Part shown: in pieces, positions 1 to 8,151 of the stretch
Numbering within the stretch: position 1 is the first letter of the stretch
Layout: each line of letters starts with the position of its first letter
Origin: a virus
IMG/VR virus record: IMGVR_UViG_3300034018_002789
Span: 1-61,436 of that record
Direction: 5' to 3' (one strand)
DNA: 61,436 bases
The notes under the pieces: generated by a model
Told to the model about the DNA's origin: nothing
The model's database searches: none
What the model saw: only the letters and a program-made list of their open reading frames with translations
Made by a program: the position numbers and the translations under genes

Positions 1-1221
1 TGTTAACTTTAATATGCCATCTCTTGGTTCATCTAAGCTTATTACCAATTCATAAAATATATCGCCATATAGTAGAAGGCTTTTGAAGTCTGCCCAGATT
101 CTACGATTGACATTGAGCATAGATCTGTGAAAAAACAGAAATTCCAATTCTTCTTTTACATCTTCATTTTTTGCATTTATTGTAAAAACATTACCATTAT
201 TATCTTTTTGGCAATTATGAACAACAGTTACATCTGTGCAGAAGTTATGGTGTTCTTCAACAGTTAAATCATATACAGGAACAGTATTTCCTGTTAATTT
301 TCCAAGAACTCTAACATGTTCTGGGTAGTTATTGCCAAGCCATCTAAGTTCTTTGAGATTAAATCCTTCTTTGGCAAGTCTATCTTTGAATGTTCGCCAA
401 TCAACATCTATAGAATTTTTGATTTGGCTCATCGACAATTGCTTGCTAGCTATTTTGCCATAATAGTTTACATTTTTATATTTTTCTATATCTTTGCCAG
501 TTCTCCATTCATCAACAAATTGTCTTTCGTGTACCCATCCTTTGTTGAATGTGAAAATTCTTGGAAATCTTTTGGTTTTAAAATTGTTTAAGTATTCATG
601 TGTTTGAACACAATGAAATGGCATTACTTCGTCTCCGATTTGGAGATCGCCAGCCTGAATCCATTCTCCATTTCTGAGTAATATTCTGTGATCTGGAGTA
701 CATTCTAAGTTTTTGCCGAAATCAAATACTATTTGAATTGTTTCAGCTACTTTTGTTTGTCTTGGGGAGTGAGCCCATCCTAATGAATAATCTTGTTTTT
801 TAAAATCATAACAATACACCAAGAATTTTTCATTTTTATATGTTTCAGCTAGAAAGCTTATTTTCTGATATCCAAACGGTGTGGCAACTAAAGTATTTCC
901 TGCCAAGCATGCTTCATCAGAAAAGACATTAAGGGCCATTTCAATTTCTGGTACGCTGCGTAATCTTTCGTATTCTTTGTATCTTGACTGTCTATTTGAT
1001 ACTGTAGATAGGTCTATAAAATCATTAGATTCACGCAAGCGAATTAATCTAGAATCGTTACCACTCCAAAATGAGCCATCTGGGCTTAATGTGGGGATTG
1101 AATCTGGAGATGAAATGCCTGCGCCGACAACATCTGATGTGTCTACAGTTTTTGATAAAGGATCGCTAGTGAAGGCATAGTCGAAAGTCTTAAAAAAGTC
1201 AGCCCAAAGTGGAGTAGGCAT
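1..1221 (-). CDS. Portal protein (T4 gp20-like), intein-interrupted, 3' end outside window
   Basis: Reading the minus strand from the ATG at 1221 gives an open frame with no stop through base 1 (407 codons seen). The outer segments look like the N-terminal half of a T4-type portal: a segment with RSVPEIEMALNVFSDEA (ends at residue 104) and, after the intein, a segment containing VNRRIWADFKSLLLYGDIFYEL and ending DEPRDGILKLT. This matches the T4 gp20 pattern of a conserved NEA element followed by a region ending in a Gly-Ile strand. Portal proteins form the dodecameric head vertex through which DNA is packaged. Residues 105-336 are an intein. The ATG has a good RBS (GGGAG, 5 nt upstream). It lies downstream of terminase and two small genes on the same strand, the usual packaging-gene neighbourhood. 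The C-terminal part is beyond the window. Confidence 0.85.
   Translation of the reverse strand, partial: MPTPLWADFFKTFDYAFTSDPLSKTVDTSDVVGAGISSPDSIPTLSPDGSFWSGNDSRLIRLRESNDFIDLSTVSNRQSRYKEYERLRSVPEIEMALNVFSDEACLAGNTLVATPFGYQKISFLAETYKNEKFLVYCYDFKKQDYSLGWAHSPRQTKVAETIQIVFDFGKNLECTPDHRILLRNGEWIQAGDLQIGDEVMPFHCVQTHEYLNNFKTKRFPRIFTFNKGWVHERQFVDEWRTGKDIEKYKNVNYYGKIASKQLSMSQIKNSIDVDWRTFKDRLAKEGFNLKELRWLGNNYPEHVRVLGKLTGNTVPVYDLTVEEHHNFCTDVTVVHNCQKDNNGNVFTINAKNEDVKEELEFLFFHRSMLNVNRRIWADFKSLLLYGDIFYELVISLDEPRDGILKLT
214..909 (-). other. Intein (232 aa) inside the portal protein
   Basis: Portal residues Cys105 to Asn336 carry the hallmarks of a class 1 intein. Block A is CLAGNTLVATPFG with Cys1. Block B is CTPDHRILLRNGEW, with the T-x-x-H motif, followed by GDLQIGDEV. 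Block F is VPVYDLTVEEHHNF. Block G is VTVVHN, followed by Cys as the +1 extein residue. The penultimate His and terminal Asn needed for Asn cyclisation are present. At 232 residues it is longer than a minimal splicing domain, with about 100 residues between blocks B and F. I see no LAGLIDADG or HNH motif there; part of it (around residues 255-300) looks helical and could be a helix-turn-helix. It sits exactly at the conserved EA element of the portal, typical of inteins in conserved sites. Splicing is inferred from motifs. Confidence 0.88.
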
Positions 1222-1250
1222 ATCTCTCCCTTAAAATGATTTACAATATA

Positions 1251-1256
1251 ATTATA
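1251..1256 (-). promoter_or_regulatory. Candidate -10 box upstream of the portal gene
   Basis: The minus strand reads TATAAT about 29 nt before the portal ATG, in the 62-nt gap between the stop of the 110-aa gene and the portal start. No convincing -35 element is visible, so this is a weak call. Confidence 0.3.
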
Positions 1257-1283
1257 GTTATGGCATGTGTCGTTAAAAACACC

Positions 1284-1616
1284 TTAACCATTTAAAAGCT
1301 CGTTTGAAGTATTTTTTTGTGAATCAGTATTATTTTGCGAATCAATTTTATTTTGTTCTTCCTGCATCATTTTATCTAATGCTTTTAATGCAGCTTGTGC
1401 ATCTTCTAAAGATCCAAAGAAAACAGGTTTTTTCATATCTTCTCTTTGTTGTTCTATCTGTCTTCTTTTTCTTTTTGTTTGAACTTCAGTAATAGAATCT
1501 ATAGTATTTTTTAAATGATTTTTTGTTTTAGATAGTGTAAATTGTTCTGGTAAAGTGCGGTAAATTTCTACAAGTTGATCTTTTATTTTGGATAGTTGTC
1601 TTTCGTTCGTATTCAT
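1284..1616 (-). CDS. Hypothetical protein, charged helical, 110 aa
   Basis: I do not recognise this protein. It is highly charged, with a basic patch KRKRRQ near residue 50, a Gln/Lys-rich middle and a low-complexity Asn/Ser/Gln tail, and is predicted mostly helical. It lies between an unknown gene (start overlaps that gene's stop by 4 bases, ATGA type) and the portal gene on the same strand, so it is probably co-transcribed and translationally coupled with the terminase-portal operon. Position suggests a head or packaging accessory role, but nothing in the sequence proves it. Confidence 0.6.
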   Translation of the reverse strand: MNTNERQLSKIKDQLVEIYRTLPEQFTLSKTKNHLKNTIDSITEVQTKRKRRQIEQQREDMKKPVFFGSLEDAQAALKALDKMMQEEQNKIDSQNNTDSQKNTSNELLNG

Positions 1617-2407
1617 TTTAATTCCAGAATTTGATATATTTTTAAGTTATCTCCACCAATCGAAACTTCTTCCATATTATATTGTACAGTTTGGTTGCCT
1701 TTATAAATAATTTTATATTTTGCATTGTCATTATTAATTTTATTATAATTTGTAGGAATAGTTATTTCTTTTAAATTTAAAAGTTCTCTTTTTACATTTT
1801 TTACCGCTTTTTGTGATATTTGATTTTCTGTAAGGTAACCTCTTTTAAGGTCTTTTGATTTGTTTCTGTTATTAAAATATTCAACAAAGCTTTTGTTTTC
1901 ACTATTACATAAAACTTTATTATTTAATATTTTTAAAACTATTTCTTGTTCATTTGTTATTAATCTAAAACATTTTATAGGTTTCCATGTATCTTCAATT
2001 TGTTCTGGGTATGGTTTAATTACGCCAGAAATAAAGTCTCTTGTGAGTTGTGAGTATTCATTAAACAAAGAAAGTGTTATATTTGCATAATAATTTGTAA
2101 TAGATTTTATTTCATTTATTTTTATTATATTTTCTTCTGCTTTTCCAGCATTTAACATATGTTCTATTAGTTTGTTGTTTATTTCTGTATCTTTTTTTGC
2201 CATTATAATTTTTTTAATATTTGGATATCTTATGAAATCTGCTGCAAAACTTAAATGTCTTTGTTCATTTAATATTTTGAAAAAACTAATTATATTTTCT
2301 TTGTCGTTATATAAATTTTTAATCCATGATTCATCAAACAAAGACTTTTCTATAGCGTCATTATATTCTTTGTAATCTATTTCAATAAAATTTGTTTTCA
2401 TTTTCAT
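1613..2407 (-). CDS. Hypothetical protein in terminase-portal operon, 264 aa
   Basis: No family recognised. The protein is Lys/Asn/Ile-rich, mixed alpha/beta, with no membrane segments. An upstream in-frame GTG at 2440 would overlap the terminase C-terminus; the ATG at 2407 (M-K-M-K-T-N-F-I-E) lies just after the terminase stop and is preferred, with a second ATG two codons later as alternative. The RBS is poor. It is sandwiched between terminase and a small charged protein, both on the minus strand, so it probably belongs to the packaging operon. Confidence 0.65.
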   Translation of the reverse strand: MKMKTNFIEIDYKEYNDAIEKSLFDESWIKNLYNDKENIISFFKILNEQRHLSFAADFIRYPNIKKIIMAKKDTEINNKLIEHMLNAGKAEENIIKINEIKSITNYYANITLSLFNEYSQLTRDFISGVIKPYPEQIEDTWKPIKCFRLITNEQEIVLKILNNKVLCNSENKSFVEYFNNRNKSKDLKRGYLTENQISQKAVKNVKRELLNLKEITIPTNYNKINNDNAKYKIIYKGNQTVQYNMEEVSIGGDNLKIYQILELK

Positions 2408-2423
2408 AATTTTAATAAGTAAT

Positions 2424-4181
2424 TTACCACCCAAATTCACGCAACAAACTATTATTTTTTCTATACATGGCTATGTATTCTTCCATATCTTGGTTTTCTT
2501 TATTTTTATTGTCGAATATATTTTGTATATCTGAATCAAGACTATCTTTTAATTCTTTTCTAATGTCTGACAATCCTTCAGGTTCTCTTTCATTTGCTTC
2601 AAATCCTATTGGCATATCACGATACATTTCATCTCTTACGAAGTTAGCTAGTGCAAGTGCCATTATTGAATCATCGTGTTTTCCTTTTACTGCTTGTGCT
2701 TTTTTAGTTGTTGGATTGTATTCAAAAGTTTTAATTTCACGAACAAATCTTTTGCTTTTTATTTTCATTTTTCCATTTAGCATTCTAGATTGGAGAGATT
2801 GTAGCATTATGCCACGATTATTTACGGTTATTTTAACGCCGGGTTTTAAAGTTTTGCTATTTCTTGCTGAAAAATAGAGATTTTCATATTCAAATGTGTG
2901 TTGTAATTCATTTAAAATTATTCCACCTGTTGACATATCTTCTATAGCAACAAGAGCATTGTTATAGTAGAGTCCTAATTCATTTACAATTTGTGCCAAA
3001 TCATGTGGGGTAATTAAATTACTATAAAATTCAGCACATTGTTCTAATGTATTTGCATTTATTATTTGTATGCAAGAATTATCTCCATCCGACCCAATTC
3101 CTTCGGCAGAGTCAACTCCAAGAATATATTCTTGACCTTCTTGTCTTTCCCTCCACATCCACAATGCTCCTTTTGTTAGATCGTTTGGAGATTCTTCTGA
3201 AGAAGAATCTTTATTGCAAAATTTTTCAAATACTTTTTTTATTGGTTTTGAGTTTGTTGTTTGTTGTTCTAGCTTGGCAATTAATTCAGAAGGAAAATAA
3301 GTTTCTCCAGACCCTAAAAAAGACCTTAAAACTTCTTGGAGAAATCCTTTTTCACCTAGCTGTTGTCTTTGTTCTTCGACCCATCCTGGGTTTTTTTTGT
3401 TGCTATAGTCTGGATGTTCCCAGTAATCTAAGTCGATTACATGGAACATATTTTTCTTTTCCATTGCCTTGTGATACGTTTCTTCATACCAATTCCCTAA
3501 TCCATTTACCGTACTAATTAGCACACAGCTTCCGCCTGTTGATAAAACCGGCCACATAGCTTTCCAATGCGATTCCATATCTGGAATAAACGCTGCTTCG
3601 TCAATTATAAGAAAGGTAACTGACTTACCACGGGCAGCTTCTGGGCTATAAAACTGTAATGCGCCGCCTGTATCTGGAAATTGTTTAAGGTGATCGTTCC
3701 ATTTGCCATCTTTTTTTGGTTTTAACCAATCTGGCATATGGTCAACAGCTCTGTCTATGATTAATCCAATATTAGTTGCTTCACGATCTGTTTTTGACAA
3801 TGCCATTATTTGTTGGTCTAATTGGAAAAGGCATTTCCAAAGACCGTATAGAAGAGTAACTGTTGTTAGACCTCCCTGTCGAAATTTACTTATTATATTA
3901 AATCTATGGTCTTCATAAAACTGTATGCTTCTTTCTTGATATTTAAACAATAAAAATGGAATTAGTCCTTTGGTTGGGTGTAGAATTTTAATATATTTGT
4001 GACAAAAATATGGAAAACTTGACATGCATTTTGCTACTTCTTCTTGCTGTCTTTCTAGAGTATATCCATTCATATCTTCGACTTTTTCATCTGGTGGTAT
4101 CTCTAGTTGAAATTCATCAAAATAGTAAAATTCAAAATCGTATCTTTTTTTATAAATTTCTTTGTAATTAGCCGAACTCAT
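2424..4181 (-). CDS. Terminase large subunit (T4 gp17-like)
   Basis: This is the DNA-packaging motor, an ATPase plus nuclease that cuts concatemeric DNA and pumps it through the portal. The N-terminal ATPase has a Walker A-type loop SKFRQGGLTT at residues 98-107, Walker B LIIDEAA with the Asp-Glu pair near 194-195, and the coupling motif STVNG near 225. The C-terminal RNase H-like nuclease has GVDSAEGIGSDGD with Asp near 357, a second acidic site VAIEDMS near 414 and a late KHDDS pair. The Walker A lacks the usual GKT Lys (GGLTT), a deviation seen in other large terminases that use an upstream basic residue. The ATG at 4181 has AAGG 8 nt upstream and is preferred to the GTG at 4190. At 585 aa it is a normal length. 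Confidence 0.95.
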   Translation of the reverse strand: MSSANYKEIYKKRYDFEFYYFDEFQLEIPPDEKVEDMNGYTLERQQEEVAKCMSSFPYFCHKYIKILHPTKGLIPFLLFKYQERSIQFYEDHRFNIISKFRQGGLTTVTLLYGLWKCLFQLDQQIMALSKTDREATNIGLIIDRAVDHMPDWLKPKKDGKWNDHLKQFPDTGGALQFYSPEAARGKSVTFLIIDEAAFIPDMESHWKAMWPVLSTGGSCVLISTVNGLGNWYEETYHKAMEKKNMFHVIDLDYWEHPDYSNKKNPGWVEEQRQQLGEKGFLQEVLRSFLGSGETYFPSELIAKLEQQTTNSKPIKKVFEKFCNKDSSSEESPNDLTKGALWMWRERQEGQEYILGVDSAEGIGSDGDNSCIQIINANTLEQCAEFYSNLITPHDLAQIVNELGLYYNNALVAIEDMSTGGIILNELQHTFEYENLYFSARNSKTLKPGVKITVNNRGIMLQSLQSRMLNGKMKIKSKRFVREIKTFEYNPTTKKAQAVKGKHDDSIMALALANFVRDEMYRDMPIGFEANEREPEGLSDIRKELKDSLDSDIQNIFDNKNKENQDMEEYIAMYRKNNSLLREFGW

Positions 4182-4217
4182 TTTGTACACCTTGTTATAA
4201 TAATTTAGGAGGCTTTC

Positions 4218-4676
4218 ATGCTAAAAAATCAAAATTATTCATACTTTGTCAATTATATGTTTTTGGATTTAAAAAACGAAAAAAAGCATATGTTATTTTA
4301 TTTAACCGCTGCTTCAACAGTTTCGGGGTTACATAGGGAAGAATACAAGGAGCTTTTTGCTAAGGAAGCCTCCAGCGAAATGAGTCATGTTATTGAATTT
4401 CAAAATGCAATTCTTGGTCTAGGCGGCGATTTAACAACAAGTTCTGATGTATTTACATTTAATCCTTATATAGTTAGTTATGATATAAAGGAGTTATTAA
4501 CTTTTGCTCTTGAAATGGAATCAGAAGTAGTTGCAAACTATGCAAATAGAATACAAGAAAATTTAAGTTTGCTAGATGAGCCAGATAAAAGGTGGATGGA
4601 AATATTTTATGAAGATCAACTAGAAAAAAGCAGAAAGGATGTAGATAATATAAGAATGATATTGCGTAGTCTATGA
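4218..4676 (+). CDS. Ferritin-like diiron four-helix protein
   Basis: A 152-aa all-helical protein of bacterioferritin/Dps-like size. Helix two carries KEASSEMSHVIEF, giving an E-x-x-H pair (Glu54, His57) as in ferritin-like diiron sites. Helix three carries ALEMESEVVANYANRI and helix four IFYEDQLEKSRKDVDNI, supplying further Glu residues at about 99-103 and 132-136. The C-terminal His ligand of bacterioferritin is not obvious, so the metal site may be altered. The RBS TAGGAGG lies 5 nt before the ATG. It is divergent from terminase across about 36 nt containing a TATAAT-like sequence. It may bind iron, protect DNA or be structural; the fold call is firmer than the function. Confidence 0.65.
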   Translation: MLKNQNYSYFVNYMFLDLKNEKKHMLFYLTAASTVSGLHREEYKELFAKEASSEMSHVIEFQNAILGLGGDLTTSSDVFTFNPYIVSYDIKELLTFALEMESEVVANYANRIQENLSLLDEPDKRWMEIFYEDQLEKSRKDVDNIRMILRSL

Positions 4677-4689
4677 TTAAGAGGTAAAT

Positions 4690-5514
4690 ATGCCATTTTT
4701 TCAGAATGTATTTGATTTTGAGTTTAGACCATCTTTTATTGGCTCTGATAGACAATACCAAACTGGATGGAAAATTAAAGGAAATACTAATCGTAGTGAC
4801 TATATGGTTAGTAATGCTTTAGATCCATATAACCTAACTGCATCAAATGTTTTAACATTTAATTATGCTTATGATGTAAATTTTATGAATTATGCTTCAT
4901 TATCTGTAACACTAACTGGTGCATCATTGGCCGCTGTTACAGCGCATGAAGTTGTTAATTCTTTAAACTCAAATGTTAATTTTTCTGATTTGTTTACTGC
5001 TTTGGTTTATCCATCTAGCGACATTAATTCAAATTCTAATAAAGTTTTGATAAAGGCAAAGAAAAATAGAGCCACATGGAGAGCTTATATTGGAAGTACA
5101 AGCGCAGAGACTATTTTAAATTTCAATAAAAATGCGCCTGTTGCAGAGTTGCCAACTTTGTTTGAAAAGTATGATATTCAAAAAAGATTTTCTTATCCTG
5201 AACTGGGATCTGATAGATTAGTGCTTTTAGATCCAGCCAATCCTGTTGATGCTGCAATAATTACTGCTGCCGGTTTTAATCCAGCAAGTCCTAGCGAAGA
5301 TTGGCAATTATTAGCTGGAAGTAGTGATGCGTATTGGTTCTATAAAAAAACATATGCCGCTGGTAATTTGACAGAAGAGATAAAATATCCTGCAGGAGCA
5401 GGTGTTGGTTCTGCTGCTAAAAAAACTTATTATGGATATGATGGTGGCGGCAATTTAATTAAAATTTGCGAAACGCCTTATGTTCTTCAATCTGGAGATT
5501 TAGTCACTCCATGA
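4690..5514 (+). CDS. Hypothetical virion-type protein, 274 aa
   Basis: No family recognised. The sequence is rich in Ser, Thr, Ala, Asn and aromatic residues with a beta-strand pattern and almost no Cys, as in tailed-phage structural proteins. It starts 13 nt after the ferritin-like gene with RBS AAGAGG, so the two are probably one operon. Its stop overlaps the start of a tiny hydrophobic ORF by 4 bases. A structural role is inferred only from composition and context. Confidence 0.6.
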   Translation: MPFFQNVFDFEFRPSFIGSDRQYQTGWKIKGNTNRSDYMVSNALDPYNLTASNVLTFNYAYDVNFMNYASLSVTLTGASLAAVTAHEVVNSLNSNVNFSDLFTALVYPSSDINSNSNKVLIKAKKNRATWRAYIGSTSAETILNFNKNAPVAELPTLFEKYDIQKRFSYPELGSDRLVLLDPANPVDAAIITAAGFNPASPSEDWQLLAGSSDAYWFYKKTYAAGNLTEEIKYPAGAGVGSAAKKTYYGYDGGGNLIKICETPYVLQSGDLVTP

Positions 5515-5609
5515 CATTATTTGAAATTTATTTTTTTGGGTTTTTGTTATTTTTGTGTTTTCTTTTTCCATTGTTTGAATATATTTTTAAAAAATATAAT
5601 TCGGATTAA
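5511..5609 (+). CDS. Tiny single-span membrane peptide, 32 aa
   Basis: An ATG overlapping the stop codon of the preceding gene (ATGA) opens a 32-codon frame: an almost continuous hydrophobic stretch of Phe, Leu, Ile and Tyr (residues 3-26) followed by a polar basic tail ending KKYNSD. This is one transmembrane helix. Translational coupling with the upstream gene and the full use of an otherwise empty gap argue that it is real; the lack of a strong RBS argues against. It ends convergently, overlapping the last 4 bases of the next minus-strand gene. Confidence 0.45.
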   Translation: MTLFEIYFFGFLLFLCFLFPLFEYIFKKYNSD

Positions 5610-6121
5610 AATATGTTTCCCCATCTTGATTGCAAGTCCTCAATAGCATTTTTCTTGAGGGCTTGCATTTCCATTTTTTCTTTCTTTTCTTTTTCCTCAA
5701 GATATTTTTTAATTTTCTTTTCTGCTATTTCGTAAAAATAATCAACTGCTTTTTCCCAAGAGCTGTCTGGAGAATAAGATTCAATATCCCCAGAAGATTC
5801 TTTATAAACTATTTTTCCGTTATAGTAAAGTTTAATAGTCATGCTATAATCTTCGGTAGCAATTTCTAAATTGTGACCATAGTTAAGTCCATAAAAATTA
5901 TATCCAATCAAATTTGATATTGTACTATCATCTAAAATTGGTATTGTATATTCATCAAGGGAATTTTCATAATCTTCCAAGAAATTTTGATCTGAATTTT
6001 GATATATTATTTCATTACCTAAAAATCTTGCAATTAAATATATCTTGCCTTCCATGCCTATTAGGTTTTTTTTTGTAGCTTCTATTGTTCTTTGTTCTTT
6101 AATTCTAGCTTCAATACTCAT
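5606..6121 (-). CDS. Hypothetical protein, 171 aa, charged C-terminal coiled coil
   Basis: No family recognised. The body is mixed alpha/beta, with two YNGKIVYKESSGD-type strands; residues from about 120 on are a Glu/Lys-rich helix (KKIKKYLEEKEKKEKMEM) likely to form a coiled coil, ending RWGNIF. The ATG at 6121 (MSIEARIKEQ) is chosen because the longer frame would run into the divergent protease gene starting at 6147. Only 25 nt separate the two divergent starts. Confidence 0.55.
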   Translation of the reverse strand: MSIEARIKEQRTIEATKKNLIGMEGKIYLIARFLGNEIIYQNSDQNFLEDYENSLDEYTIPILDDSTISNLIGYNFYGLNYGHNLEIATEDYSMTIKLYYNGKIVYKESSGDIESYSPDSSWEKAVDYFYEIAEKKIKKYLEEKEKKEKMEMQALKKNAIEDLQSRWGNIF

Positions 6122-6146
6122 ATTATATAGATAGTGAGGTGTATTA

Positions 6147-7772
6147 ATGTTTAAAATCTTTTTTGATAAATTGTATGCTGGTATTTTCATTCCTAATAAG
6201 AGCAAAGCAACTACAACAACTCCTAGACCAAAGGTGAAATCTATGATGAAATTTTATTATAATGATCCAAATTATCCTAATCTTATTGGCACTGTAGAAA
6301 ATCCCGAACCAAAAGGATTGCCTATTGATTGTATGTTTTTAACTCCTGGCGCATACCCTTTTACCTCAAAAGAAGGCATGGCAGCAAACGCATACGCTTT
6401 GTGTTGTCAGGGCATAGACATTTTTAATAGCTTGTTTGGTCTTAAAAAATGGGCAGCAGTAAATAGGTTAACAATAGACCCAATGGCAGGGCAGCAAGCC
6501 AATGCATTTTATGACAGAAGATTTTTAAAGTTCTTTTACTTTTCGAAAAACAATAAAACCGTATATACGGCATTATCTGCAGATATTGTTTTGCACGAAC
6601 TAGGGCATGCTTTGTTGGATGCAATTCGTCCAGACTTTTTTAGTGCAGCGTCTATCGAAGTTTGGTCATTTCATGAAGCTTTTGGCGATATAAATGCGAT
6701 GATTTGTGCTTTGCATTTTGATCCTGTTGTTAACAAGATGCTAGAAGATACCAAAGGAAATTTAAGGCAGTCTAATATTGTTAGTAGTGTTGCCGAAGAG
6801 TTTGGAATAGCATTAAATATTGGATGCGGATTAAGAGATGCAAACAATACATTTAAATATGTAAATCCAGAAACATTACCGGCTCAAGGTCCCAATTCAT
6901 CTTTAATTAAGGAACCTCATTCTTTTGCAAGAGTTATGACAGGAATTTTTTATGATATCTTTGTAGAAATATATGAGAAAAATGGAAAAAACAAAGAGGC
7001 AGTTATTAAAGCAAGGGATTATTTAAAACAAACTTTTTTCAAAGCTTGCATAAATGCTCCTTCTTGTGCTAATTTTTATGAATCGTTTTGTGAAAATTGG
7101 ATGATAGAAGATGGCAAAATGCCAGTTTCTTATCGTGATATACTAGTAAAAATTTTCACTCAAAGAGACATATTTAGAATTAACAAGCTTGATAGTATGT
7201 CAAGTGAAGATGGTATTGAAAAAGAAAAAACTTTTGGAACAGTAGATGGAACTGTAAAGCTTGAAAAATACAAGTATACAGTTAAAATAGAAGAGTTGTT
7301 TAATGATTCTGTATTTCCTATGGATGCATCTAATTTTTCAGACATGAAGGTAGAGTTAGCTGTTGACGAAATGTCAATTAAAGGACCTTTCTTTACATGG
7401 CAAAGAATATCTAGCCCATTTGATGAAGCTGTAAAAGCAGCTAAGGATTTAGTCGAATTTGTTTTTTCAAAAAAGTTATTTGGATCAGATGAAAATGCCA
7501 TGTGGTTCAAAAATGATCAGAATACTTTAACTAGAAGATTCTTCCAATGTGATTGCTATAAAAATAACTCAACAATACCTGGATCTCCAGAGTATGGAAA
7601 AGGACAGAAGCCTTTAAACAATACTGGTTGCTGTACTTATGGAAGTTGCGCAAATTCGACAAAGGAAGAAGACAAAAAAGTTGAAAAAACTTGCAATATA
7701 CGCTATAGTAGTGTATGCAGTCGTGCCAGCTACAATGGCTCATGCAATAGACCAACAAATAAGCCTTGTTAA
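6147..7772 (+). CDS. M4/gluzincin-like zinc metalloprotease
   Basis: The zinc motif HELGH lies at residues 150-154 (two His ligands and catalytic Glu). A downstream WSFHEAFGDINAM places a third ligand, Glu177, in an E-x-x-x-D context, as in thermolysin-type (M4) gluzincins. The segment before the motif is consistent with the preceding strand and helix, and a helical domain follows as in that clan. Residues beyond about 340 do not look like a protease, and the last 75 residues are Cys-rich (about ten Cys, with CDCYKN, CCTYGSC and SVCSRAS), suggesting a disulphide-stabilised tail. No signal peptide is evident. RBS GAGGTG precedes the ATG. A tail-associated or lytic role is possible; an endogenous substrate is unknown. 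The gene sits 13 nt ahead of the acidic protein. Confidence 0.7.
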   Translation: MFKIFFDKLYAGIFIPNKSKATTTTPRPKVKSMMKFYYNDPNYPNLIGTVENPEPKGLPIDCMFLTPGAYPFTSKEGMAANAYALCCQGIDIFNSLFGLKKWAAVNRLTIDPMAGQQANAFYDRRFLKFFYFSKNNKTVYTALSADIVLHELGHALLDAIRPDFFSAASIEVWSFHEAFGDINAMICALHFDPVVNKMLEDTKGNLRQSNIVSSVAEEFGIALNIGCGLRDANNTFKYVNPETLPAQGPNSSLIKEPHSFARVMTGIFYDIFVEIYEKNGKNKEAVIKARDYLKQTFFKACINAPSCANFYESFCENWMIEDGKMPVSYRDILVKIFTQRDIFRINKLDSMSSEDGIEKEKTFGTVDGTVKLEKYKYTVKIEELFNDSVFPMDASNFSDMKVELAVDEMSIKGPFFTWQRISSPFDEAVKAAKDLVEFVFSKKLFGSDENAMWFKNDQNTLTRRFFQCDCYKNNSTIPGSPEYGKGQKPLNNTGCCTYGSCANSTKEEDKKVEKTCNIRYSSVCSRASYNGSCNRPTNKPC

Positions 7773-7785
7773 TAAGGAGTGAGTT

Positions 7786-8151
7786 ATGTTCAGTTTTGAA
7801 GAAGATTTAATTAACTGTTTTTTCCAAACCAATTACAAACTCTCAGAAGCATTGTCGGCTGTTAAATGCAAAGATAACGAAGATGATGAAGACGAAGACG
7901 AAGACGATTGGGATGATGACGAAGATGATGATGACGATGATGACGATGATGACGATTGGGACGATGAAGATGATGATGAAGACGAAGATGATGACGAAGA
8001 TTGGGATGACGATGACGATGACGATGACGATGAAGATGAAGATGATGATGAAGATGATGATGAAGATGATGATGAAGATGATGATGATGACGAAGATTGG
8101 GATGAAGATGAAGACGATGAAGACGATGAAGATGAAGATGAAGACTATTAA
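7786..8151 (+). CDS. Hyperacidic Asp/Glu/Trp repeat protein, 121 aa
   Basis: After a roughly 30-residue ordinary N-terminus (FSFEEDLINCFFQTNYKLSEA), residues 33-121 are almost entirely Asp and Glu, with Trp inserted at intervals (DDWDD, DEDWD, EDWDEDED). The DNA is a GAT/GAC/GAA run, prone to length change. Strong RBS (AAGGAG) and 13-nt spacing from the metalloprotease suggest one operon. Such tails can bind divalent cations or basic proteins, or mimic DNA charge; none of these can be shown here. It overlaps the convergent neighbour by 4 bases. Confidence 0.75.
   Translation: MFSFEEDLINCFFQTNYKLSEALSAVKCKDNEDDEDEDEDDWDDDEDDDDDDDDDDDWDDEDDDEDEDDDEDWDDDDDDDDDEDEDDDEDDDEDDDEDDDDDEDWDEDEDDEDDEDEDEDY

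Noticed and set aside
214-909. Homing endonuclease domain in the intein
   Set aside because: No LAGLIDADG, HNH or GIY-YIG motif can be seen between blocks B and F, so the endonuclease is called absent or degenerate.
881-1180. 99-aa plus-strand reading frame
   Set aside because: It is antisense to the portal gene, which has an unbroken coding frame with recognisable portal and intein motifs.
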